From positions 271,001 to 335,000 of the forward strand of contig JAFEUB010000813.1 in NCBI GenBank assembly GCA_024529925.1: a stretch of 64,000 nucleotides of DNA, in the 5' to 3' direction. Within the stretch, counting starts at the first letter, position 1. Each line of letters begins with the position of its first letter. The position numbers and the translations under genes are program-made. Below the pieces are notes generated by a model. The model did not search any database. It was given only the letters and a program-made list of their open reading frames with translations, and had not been told where the DNA came from. This DNA is from Ophthalmolycus amberensis. Its lineage: Eukaryota; Chordata; Actinopteri; Perciformes; Zoarcidae. Below, one piece after another: positions 1-7,999 of the stretch.

Positions 1-600
1 GACCGCATAAACTATGTCCATTACAATGTCTTGCGTCTTGTTAACCTCACTAGGGACGCAGTTGCCGGTTTAGCCGAACAACTCGCGCCGACCTCTCTTA
101 TGGCTATGCAGAATAGAATGGCTTTAGACATGTTGTTAGCTGAAAAAGGGGGTGTTTGCTCAATGTTTGGAGACATGTGTTGTACCATCATTCCGAACAA
201 CACTGCCCCAGACGGTTCGGTCACTCAGGCCTTAAATAGTCTGCGCACCCTCTCGGAAGAACTGCATGACGCATCAGGCATAAGTAATCCTTTCTCTGAT
301 TGGATGGAATCCATGTTTGGCAAATGGAAGGCCCTCATCATGTCCATAGCAGTTTCCATCGCGGTTTTCATAGCTATACTCATCACCTGTGGCTGTTGTT
401 GCATCCCCTGCCTCCGAACTTTGATAGGCCGTCTTATTACCACCGCTCTCTCCAAGGAACAGCAGCCGTTTCCACATGGTGCTTATCCACTGTTAGATGG
501 AGACCAGCCGGCCTCTGACTCAGAGGGGTCATGGGACCAAGAAGAACCAGAGTTGCGTTCCTTGACAACCTCCCAGTTAGACGACGACACACAAGTTTAA
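1..600 (+). CDS. env: Endogenous retrovirus envelope, transmembrane (TM) subunit, 5'-truncated by window edge
   Basis: The frame is open from base 1 to the TAA at 598-600, about 199 codons, so the protein begins outside the window; the first Met is not the true start. In order, I see an N-terminal segment ending in a gammaretrovirus-type immunosuppressive-domain-like stretch, a CX6CC motif (157-183) typical of covalently linked gamma-type SU/TM envelopes, a polar stalk, a hydrophobic membrane span (about 331-400), a cysteine cluster just inside the membrane that could be palmitoylated, and a long acidic tail of about 60 residues containing YPLL (484-495), a YXX-hydrophobic endocytosis-type motif. 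The TM subunit of such proteins mediates membrane fusion. A polypurine tract and LTR follow directly, as expected for the last gene of a provirus. There is no stop or frameshift in the visible part. The family assignment rests on motif order; the surface subunit cannot be seen. Confidence 0.85.
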   Translation, partial: DRINYVHYNVLRLVNLTRDAVAGLAEQLAPTSLMAMQNRMALDMLLAEKGGVCSMFGDMCCTIIPNNTAPDGSVTQALNSLRTLSEELHDASGISNPFSDWMESMFGKWKALIMSIAVSIAVFIAILITCGCCCIPCLRTLIGRLITTALSKEQQPFPHGAYPLLDGDQPASDSEGSWDQEEPELRSLTTSQLDDDTQV

Positions 601-623
601 GAAGTTCACACCTAGCAGGTGTG

Positions 624-633
624 AAAAGGGGGA
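624..633 (+). promoter_or_regulatory. Polypurine tract of the env-bearing ERV
   Basis: AAAAGGGGGA lies 24 bp after the env stop and two bases before the TG that opens the LTR. Retroviral plus-strand DNA synthesis starts at such a tract. Its position between env and LTR supports both neighbouring calls. Confidence 0.75.
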
Positions 634-635
634 TT

Positions 636-1271
636 TGTTAATAAAATATATTCTTTCACTGTTAAATAATATGCTATACTTGTAAAGCTTATACTGCGGA
701 GTTGTGAGGTCACTGTAAGTAGGTCAAAAACACCGAACAGGGCATTCCGTCACCTGCTCGCACGATAGAAACAGACACAGTGGCCTTGAAAGTAACGCTT
801 GCTTAAACACCAGATTAGGGCAGGAAACTGCCATCTTAGAGTTAGCAAAAGAGCTCTCTTATCTATTCGCACAGAGACTTCGAAATAGCTTAGAACTGCA
901 CTATTTTGACACCGTAAAGTGTTAACAACATCTCACACATACTGATGAACCAGAGAAGGCGGGATCCGGATATGAGCCAGTGTGAGTGATGATGCTCAGA
1001 GCTCCAGCTGGCTGTCTGCCAGCTAAAAACAGACCCGCCTCCATCTTTGCTTTGACCAATAGGCTTCCATCAGAAGAACCTATGAACCTATCATATGCTC
1101 GCGCCATTTTGTATAAGCGCCTTTCTTAGGTTTCACTTTTGACACACCTTGTTAGAGTCCGGACTCGTTCAACAGCTGGACATAATACTCCTGTCACAAA
1201 TAAATGTTTAATTGCTTGAATTGAGCTAAACGCCTCGACCTCAGTCTGTTACTCGATTTCCATTCTCAACA
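636..1271 (+). mobile_element. 3' LTR of the env-bearing ERV
   Basis: The block begins TGTTAA directly after the polypurine tract and can be ended at TCAACA (1266-1271), giving TGTT/AACA inverted termini and a 636-bp LTR. Internal order fits an LTR: CCAAT at 1056-1060, a TATA-like TATAAG at 1112-1117 and a polyadenylation signal AATAAA at 1199-1204, about 87 bp downstream. U3 would be about 636-1140 and U5 would end at 1271. The 5' LTR and its target duplication are outside the window, so the 3' boundary is inferred from termini only. Confidence 0.7.
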
Positions 1272-1820
1272 ATAACTAATAGGTAGTTCGTGGTTTGTCA
1301 TTGTGTGGTTGCCTCGAAACAATAAAAAAGATCGGGCAACAAAAAGACAGTTTGGTGCGCCTCATGTTTCCCACCTGTAAAACGTGCTCCATTTGATCAG
1401 GACCTATGTTTGCTTTGTAGGAGTGTAGAAGTCTGACATCCCTCCTTTACACAATCGTTATCCTCTCATGGACTGCAGCATTAGTGGCTGTTCATTCCTC
1501 CGTATAATGATTGATTTTTAAAGTGTGTGGTGCAGCTTTACTTCTAACAACATTAGCTCATGATGGAGCTTTGGATTTTACCACAACACAGTGATCATGT
1601 ACTTATTTTTACAGAAATTGTTATCATTCAAAAAGAAAGAAAGAAAAAAAAATATATATAAAGCCTATGCAACCACAGTCGGTCCTGAAAAGTTCAAAAA
1701 TCAGTTTAAGAACACTAATGTGATTTAACCAATTTCTTTATTAATGATCACCTGAATAAATGTTCATTTGCAATTGTTCAACATTTGGTTATTGGCTGAA
1801 ATATCCCTTTAATGTAATGC
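1272..1820. other. Intergenic sequence between two ERVs
   Basis: No ORF or recognised element. There is an A-rich run with AAAG repeats and a short (TA)n near 1633-1660. Otherwise ordinary AT-rich DNA. Confidence 0.5.
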
Positions 1821-1931
1821 ATATTGTTGTGGAATATTTCTGTAGTACATGGGAGAAGAGTGTTATCATATTTATCAAATCAATGTCAAATGAAACAGAG
1901 TCTGGATGAATGATCAAGTTGTAATAGTCAA

Positions 1932-1937
1932 TTTATT
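1932..1937 (-). terminator. LTR polyadenylation signal AATAAA (3' LTR)
   Basis: AATAAA on the minus strand, 88 bp after the TATA box and about 107 bp before the LTR end, which is ordinary retroviral R/U5 spacing. The same hexamer is at 5632-5637 in the other LTR. Confidence 0.6.
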
Positions 1938-2024
1938 TGCCTGCAGGCAAAGAGAACACTGTCCCACAGACACATCACGTCATCTGCAGGAGGTGCTCTG
2001 AATAAGACAGTCAGATGCATGGAC

Positions 2025-2031
2025 ATTTATA
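2025..2031 (-). promoter_or_regulatory. LTR TATA box (3' LTR copy)
   Basis: TATAAAT on the minus strand, between the estrogen response element and the AATAAA signal. The identical box is at 5725-5731 in the LTR that would drive the element. Confidence 0.6.
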
Positions 2032-2046
2032 CTGCTTCCTTTGATT

Positions 2047-2061
2047 AGGTCACTGTGACCT
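2047..2061. promoter_or_regulatory. Perfect palindromic estrogen response element in 3' LTR
   Basis: AGGTCACTGTGACCT is two AGGTCA half-sites as an inverted repeat with a 3-bp spacer. It equals the consensus ERE and is the reverse complement of the vitellogenin A2-type site. It sits inside a longer perfect palindrome (2040-2068, 14-bp arms around one base). It lies about 15 bp upstream of the TATA box in element orientation. Confidence 0.7.
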
Positions 2062-2380
2062 AATCAAAGAGTTAAGTCACAAGAAATACAGAGTCTGAAT
2101 AAGCCTGTTTTACCATCACACATCATATATGCATACAGAGGGTCATGCTATCCAGCTGATGCTCATCAGGAAGTACCGTAATCTAGGCCTCTGTGTGTCG
2201 CCGTCTTTGAAGACAGAAACAATGCACAGGAAAACAGATAACAAGATAAACAAGATAAACAAGCCACCTGGCTTCCGAAACTGAGAATCATCTACTGAAA
2301 TGTGTTTGAGGCCTGCACAGTTAAAGACTTACATTCGTTTACCCCTAAAGCATAAGACTATGACATATTTTCCCATAACA

Positions 2381-2391
2381 TTCCACTCTTT
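2381..2391 (-). promoter_or_regulatory. Polypurine tract of the compact ERV
   Basis: On the minus strand AAAGAGTGGAA runs straight into the TGTTATGG that opens the 3' LTR. The opposite LTR border has no such tract, which sets the element's direction. Confidence 0.65.
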
Positions 2392-4486
2392 GATTACATC
2401 GTAATCACAAAATACCGTAAAAATGTAAAAATATGTTATAGGGACATTTCAATAACAACAGAAGTATTACCCCAAAAATATGATTTGAAAATACATCATG
2501 TGAGATAACTGAAGAAAAAACTGTTCTTGTGAGATAAAAGATCCCATAAATGTAGCAGGCAATATAATTCAATACCGAAAAACATGAGTCAATTACACAG
2601 TTGATATTTAAAAAATCTGTTTTTGTGAGACAAAGTCTCTGATATATGAGCAACACGTTGAGATGTTGGCAAGAAGAGAGTTGTTCTCCTCTTCGTTTCC
2701 CTCAAGGCCTGAAAGATGAGTTGCAGACAGTTAGCACAGAACACGCACGTGTCTGTCGGCTAACTGCCCGTTGTGATTTCCGTCCGTGAATCACTGCATC
2801 TCATCTTTGTTACTGTACATTACCAGGATCCTCTATATTTCTGAAGTCAGTGAATTGAGTGGCTTGCTGCCAGTCAGACATGTCCTTTACACCATTCCTG
2901 GGCTTCGTACCATGTGGAAACGTGTGCAATCTCCACCTTTTAAAACTCAGATTGTGTGGGACACAGAGAAACAGACAGGAGCAGTACTTTTTGTCCAACA
3001 AACTCTTATTATACCATTATATCGTTTCCACTTCTCTAAATCATACTTCCTCTAACCTTTCATCTAGTTCACGTAACCCATGTGCTGTGCAGTGAAGTGA
3101 ATCAGCCTGCATGCGACAGTCTAAACCTTTTTTTATTTTTTTTTTATTTTTATTTTTTTTCCTTTTAGTTAACGTGACTTGCTGTAATTTTCTGAATCCT
3201 TCAATCTCATTCGTATACATATGTGGGTGTGAGTGGTGTTTGTCTAGTTTCTAATGTGTGTATTAAATGTACAAGTTTGTCATCTGAAGAATCTAAAGTT
3301 AACTCACCCTCTGTGTTGTTTTTGTGTGAGCGTCGTTGGTCCATCTCCGGTCTCATTCCGCCATCTGCTGCACCCTCCCCGATGGCCGATTGTCGAGCCC
3401 TCCCACCACTCCTTGTTCATGGAGCGTGAGCATCTATTCCTCAATGTTCAAGCTGCCACATTTATGGCACACAAAGTCTTCAGTAGGTGTGTGTCAAAGT
3501 CTCAAAGTCTCTTTCAGCTTCCTCTCATGCCCTGATACATTATCAGCTGGGCATGCTTGCATCTGTGCTGACGAAACTTCTCTGTTCTCCGTTGTTGAAC
3601 TGATCCTCATGTTCAGCATGCTGCATGTCACAACTCTCTTGTGTGATGTTCTCCAGGCTTATGGATGGCGGAAAGCCTTCTTACAAAGTTCAGTCAGGGC
3701 TGTCATCGCATGTTGATACGCTACGGCCAGTTTTCACCATTGTCGTATGCAACTCACTGCAGGTTTGAATGCCGCAGATATTTTCTGTAGTTGTGAGCAT
3801 TGACATGGTACCTGTAGATTTTGACGAGTCTCGTTCGTCTTCTTCATTTTCGACGTGTTGAGTGGTGGGTGTCGTTCAAGTTGTTTGTGGCTGGGGAGCA
3901 TACAGCAGGAAGCGGAATCCCCAGATCAGGACCAAGGACTGAAACTGAACAAAACAAACAAAACAAAACAGCTGCCGATAGTTCAGCAGTAAATGTTAGA
4001 CAACGTTGTCTCATGTAGAGATACAATTCTTAGATCTCTGTGTTTCTGTGTGTGCGTGCCTCTGTGGGTGTGCGTGTGTGTGTGGGTGTGCGTGCGTGTG
4101 TGTGTCTCCTCTTTCAGCTGCTGCGAGCGAGCATGGTGTCTGTGTGTGTGTGTGTGTGTGTCTCCTCTTTCAGCTGCTGCGAGCGAGCATGGTGTCTGTG
4201 TGTGTGTGTGTGTGTGTCTCACCCCTGCATTCCTCTCTCTCTGCTCATATGCCTCTCTGTCTATTTTAAACAGTTTCACCTATTTTCGTTTCCTCTTGGA
4301 CATCAATTCATTTGTATCTGCTTTACCTCTTTCTCTGCTCCAAGCACGTTTTGAGTTGATCAAATTTTAATCGTAGGCTAAAACTGCCTCTTTTAGGGAA
4401 TCCCAATTTTGTTCATTCTTCCAATTATTTGGCAGTCACATTTATTTATTATCGGAGGTAAGACCTTGGCATCGGGCTGCTCAGAC
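2392..4486. other. Non-coding interior of the compact ERV
   Basis: About 2.1 kb downstream of the Gag-like ORF in element orientation. Short ORFs on both strands show no retroviral motif. It includes a T-rich run (about 3128-3165) and the GT/56-bp tandem array. The sequence could be host DNA captured by the element or badly decayed pol/env; I cannot tell which. Confidence 0.45.
4034..4218. repeat. GT-rich array with two copies of a 56-bp unit
   Basis: A GT microsatellite alternates with a non-simple segment beginning TCTCCTCTTTCAGCTGCTGC at 4105 and again at 4161, a period of 56 bp. Each unit ends in a (GT)n run. The array lies inside the LTR element interior. Long apparent ORFs here on both strands come from the dinucleotide repeat. 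Confidence 0.7.
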
Positions 4487-4759
4487 TCATTCTATGACTT
4501 TTATCATTCCCAAATGTTTCACTTTTATTTCTAAGTCTTTGACTCGGTCTTTCTTCGTACATTTAATCTGTTTCAATTTACCTTCTAAATCCCCTTTTAA
4601 CATTTTGAGCTTAGCGGCGCTCAATGAGCTGTTTTCAGGAAAACCAAACTCCCTTGACCAGTACGTGAGGTATTCTAAACACCCGTTTCCATATTTCTGT
4701 TTCATCATTTCATTTATTGGGCCCGAGGGCTCTGCGCTTTTACCACTTTTTCCACCCAT
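4487..4759 (-). CDS. gag: Gag matrix-like ORF of the compact ERV
   Basis: This minus-strand ORF of 90 codons begins MGGKSGKS, a Gly-2 N-myristoylation-type start like many retroviral Gag matrix domains. The following text, with KYGNG, a Trp-containing LTYW segment, GFP and a SLS/KLKML helix-like run, reads like the N-terminal matrix part of fish gamma/epsilon-type ERV Gag. The start is 745 bp downstream of the PBS, a normal leader length. The ORF stops after the matrix region. I see no capsid major homology region or zinc-knuckle CCHC box after it, so it is either a truncated gag or a deliberately short remnant in a non-autonomous element. Matrix normally targets Gag to the plasma membrane. 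The assignment is by motif impression and spacing. Confidence 0.5.
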   Translation of the reverse strand: MGGKSGKSAEPSGPINEMMKQKYGNGCLEYLTYWSREFGFPENSSLSAAKLKMLKGDLEGKLKQIKCTKKDRVKDLEIKVKHLGMIKVIE

Positions 4760-5503
4760 TTTTTCAGGCGTGGATACGTTAACGTTACCTTTACAATATA
4801 GTCGTCACCATACAGCATATGTTTATTCTATCGAAGGAAAACTTTTTGCAAAAAACCTCGTTTGAAATTCACGTTATGTTGTGGAAAACCACGATTCTTA
4901 TTTCAAACTCATTTGAAGTTCACGTTAGTTATTTATCACGTTTCTTATTCTATCAGTATAGAATTCACGTACGATAATTTTAACCACGGTCTTACAACAA
5001 GCCTATATTTTGTAGTCAAGCGATCTGTGTTTACGATCTCAAAATGTTTTTATTCTGAGTTAAATCATCACCGTATAACACAATCCTGAATTCTACGTGA
5101 AAGCGTGCAAATAGTGATATGCCAGAAAATGAAAAAGGGAGTTCACATGAACCACATTCGTAAAACAAAACCACAAACGTTAAAAACAGTTGTGCTACCC
5201 AAATAAAAACAAACACAACTGTGTTACCCAAATAAAAATGACTACTTGACCACTCATCTGTGTCTGTTAAATCATATGACCTTAGTATAATTTTACCATT
5301 ACTTTTATAATTGGAATTTTAACTTTCTTACCCGTTTGTAGAAATTAATTCTTTTTCGTTGGATCCGCGTGCTGTCCATCAGAAACTCCCTCGGGTCTGC
5401 CGGTTCTCTCTCTCTCGTCTAATGAGGTATGAGACAGTGGATTTCTGGGAGAGGCCTTCTCCTCCGGTCAGTCCCTCTGGAGCTCTGATAGACAGTCAGC
5501 GAA

Positions 5504-5521
5504 CCCTGCTTCGCAGCGCCA
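5504..5521 (-). promoter_or_regulatory. Primer binding site-like sequence, possibly tRNA-Ser
   Basis: On the minus strand, three bases (ATT) after the LTR end, TGGCGCTGCGAAGCAGGG begins with the TGG that pairs with a tRNA CCA end. Its complement resembles the 3' end of a vertebrate serine tRNA with one extra base in the acceptor/T-stem junction. The tRNA identity is inferred from recall. Confidence 0.45.
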
Positions 5522-5524
5522 AAT

Positions 5525-6080
5525 TGTTGTGGAATATTTCTGTAGTACATGGGAGAAGAGTGTTATCATATTTATCAAATCAATGTCAAATGAAACAGAG
5601 TCTGGATGAATGATCAAGTTGTAATAGTCAATTTATTTGCCTGCAGGCAAAGAGAACACTGTCCCACAGACACATCACGTCATCTGCAGGAGGTGCTCTG
5701 AATAAGACAGTCAGATGCATGGACATTTATACTGCTTCCTTTGATTAGGTCACTGTGACCTAATCAAAGAGTTAAGTCACAAGAAATACAGAGTCTGAAT
5801 AAGCCTGTTTTACCATCACACATCATATATGCATACAGAGGGTCATGCTATCCAGCTGATGCTCATCAGGAAGTACCGTAATCTAGGCCTCTGTGTGTCG
5901 CCGTCTTTGAAGACAGAAACAATGCACAGGAAAACAGATAACAAGATAAACAAGATAAACAAGCCACCTGGCTTCCGAAACTGAGAATCATCTACTGAAA
6001 TGTGTTTGAGGCCTGCACAGTTAAAGACTTACATTCGTTTACCCCTAAAGCATAAGACTATGACATATTTTCCCATAACA
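5525..6080 (-). repeat. 5' LTR of the compact ERV
   Basis: This is the upstream LTR in element orientation and matches 1825-2380 at every base by eye. It holds the element's promoter: estrogen response element 5747-5761, TATA box 5725-5731, AATAAA 5632-5637. It is followed by the PBS-like site. Confidence 0.85.
5747..5761. promoter_or_regulatory. Perfect palindromic estrogen response element in 5' LTR
   Basis: Same AGGTCA-CTG-TGACCT inverted repeat as at 2047-2061, within the same 29-bp palindrome (5740-5768). Because this LTR would drive the element, this is the functionally relevant copy. Confidence 0.7.
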
Positions 6081-6084
6081 ATAT

Positions 6085-7800
6085 ACATAAATAAACAAAC
6101 AAACGGTGTCTTATCTGCCTGTCTAATGCCCCCCAATAGCTCCTCTTTTTTGCTTAGCAACCAGTTTAATTTTTGTCCAACTGGGCTGAATGTTGTTAAG
6201 GGTCTCATAAAACATGGTAAGAAAGCTCATCAGACCTAGCAGAATGCTTGGCTGGCATTACCCATTGTATAAACCTTGTTAGCGTTATGTTGTCCTCCCT
6301 CTTCTGTTTTTACCTGTTTTATAGTTATTCCCCCTTGATGCTGGTCTGCATTTGCAGGGCTGGGGGGGGGGGGGCAAGGACGATTCATTCCCTCTGGGGA
6401 ACGAAAAGCAAACAATTCAGCAGTGATAGAGAGACTTTTACCAGAGAAAATACAGTCTGAGTAGGACATTGTCTCGGTTTATAGAGAACATAGGTCAGGG
6501 ATAGACTTTGCCCAGCCTCTGCCTGTGGCGACTGGCTGCTGATAAATGACCTCAGCCAACAGCCTCCAGTCTTGTGCAGAGTCCAGCTGAAAGACCCAAG
6601 AGGTCTGCTCCAATCCTCTCCATGCGGCGAACATATTGTATACAAGACTGATTGGATTCGCTATTGCTCACTCATTGTGAGTGTAGCTGTGATCAGACTA
6701 TGCAAATGGCCCAACTGGCTTAGTACAATCAGTCCGTTTTGCACTCCTGTGACAGTCAACACTGGATGTAAGACACACTCAAAGGACTAAAACACTCCAA
6801 AATCTATTTTATTACCAGATTTAAGTCAGTCTGAGCCGTGAATATGGTATTATTTCTATATAAGAAGGTTCCAAACAGGATACAAATTGCCATTTAATTA
6901 CTCAGATACTCTTAAATAATTAGCTGTTAGCATAACAATGGGGCGTTGGGGGTTAAAAGTTCTATATCTAGTTCATTATTTTTCTTAAATGTTTTTAGCT
7001 GCATGATCCATATTTTAGAACACCTTTTAGCCGCTGAACTTAGGCTAATATTATGAACAGAAATCACAATTTCCCAAGGTGCTTGTTTAGTCAGCGCAAA
7101 AGAGATTTATGTACAACTCATAAAAACAGCTTATTTTCACATTTGAGAAGAGTATTGTGGGAAAGCAAGTGTGTTTGTGCTGTTAAATGGCTTGAATAAT
7201 GATCAGTTATCCAAATTGTTGTCGATGAAATTTCTGTCAATCAACTAATTGTTTCAGCCTACATTTAACACATTCAAATGGTTAAAGCAGCACTTACAGA
7301 TATTTTGAGATAAAAAATGGATCAAATGATCACTGAAAATGATCACCAACTCTATAGTTCCCTTCAGCTCTGCAAATCATTCATCTTAATTTTTGGTTTT
7401 GGTTTTAACAGCCCACAACTTTAACGTTTAAATGTTCCCACATCTGTCATTATCCTCATTTAGAGCTGCAGCAGGCGGTTGTTTTAAGTGAAAAATCTGC
7501 CCAGCACTGAATTGCGAACAGAAAAAGCCATCCCAACTCATCACATACCGACACTTAGTCAGTAACCTTTGCGTCACTTTCTTATTAACTGGGTAGCCCA
7601 GCACATCAAACTGTGATACTCCACAATGGTTACAATAAACAAGTGGGTAACATTGTGAATTCAATCAAAAACACTTGCTTTGGATTTAGACCACAAAACC
7701 AATTAGAAAGGTTTCGGACAAACTTCACGGCAGGGCACAAAATAAGTATGTAAACCGAGTAAAACAAACCTAACATATAGAGGGAAAACATGTTACTTCA
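6085..7800. other. Intergenic, no gene seen
   Basis: AT-rich sequence with a run of 13 G at 6362-6374. Short ORFs on both strands around 6236-6790 overlap each other in different frames and show no domain. No RNA gene recognised. Confidence 0.5.
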
Positions 7801-7809
7801 TAATAATTT

Positions 7810-7990
7810 AACAACCCTTTGGGATGGACACCAGTCTCAAACATCGGTCTCAAACATCGGTCTCCTGGTTGCAAGTCCTGCGTTTGTTTTTACAATTTGT
7901 GCACTTACTCAAAAGCCCTTAGACTAATAGAGATGCTAAAGGGTGCCTCGTGCATCGGTATCAGACGCAGAGGAGCATGTTTCGGTAATG
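7810..7990 (+). repeat. Copy of an unclassified interspersed repeat
   Basis: Contains CACCAGTCTC (with a local duplication of TCTCAAACATCGG), CTCCTGGTTGCAAGTCCTG, and AAAGGGTGCCTCG...TCGGTATCAGACGC. The same blocks occur in the same order, reverse-complemented, at 12605-12850, and the last block occurs at 30722-30760. It is probably a teleost MITE or SINE-like family; I do not know its name. Confidence 0.5.
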
Positions 7991-7999
7991 GATGGTCTG

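Larger units (their letters stand above)
1825..2380 (-). repeat. 3' LTR of the compact ERV
   Basis: This is the downstream LTR in element orientation and matches 5525-6080 at every base by eye. It contains, in minus-strand order, an estrogen response element, a TATA box (2031-2025) and AATAAA (1937-1932), leaving about 107 bp of U5. A polypurine tract abuts it at 2381. Confidence 0.85.
1825..6080 (-). mobile_element. Complete non-autonomous LTR element (ERV-derived), minus strand
   Basis: Two direct 556-bp repeats (1825-2380 and 5525-6080, offset 3700) flank 3144 bp. The unit is flanked by a 4-bp direct repeat ATAT (1821-1824 and 6081-6084), a plausible target duplication. Read on the minus strand the LTRs run TGTTATGG...CCACAACA. 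A PBS-like TGGCGC follows the upstream LTR and a polypurine tract AAAGAGTGGAA precedes the downstream one, which fixes the orientation. The interior is too short for gag-pol-env. It shows only a Gag-like ORF (4487-4759), with no reverse transcriptase, integrase or envelope motif that I can see. The LTRs match at every base I compared, so the insertion is recent, or conversion has kept them alike. Movement would require proteins from another element. Confidence 0.85.

Noticed and set aside
31..600. Treating TTG at 31 as the start of env
   Set aside because: The frame is open back to base 1 and env TM is never the protein start; the true start is outside the window.
3993..4370. Cys/Val-rich ORFs of 87-125 codons on the plus strand and His/Thr-rich ORF on the minus strand
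   Set aside because: They are translations of the GT/CA microsatellite and its 56-bp units.
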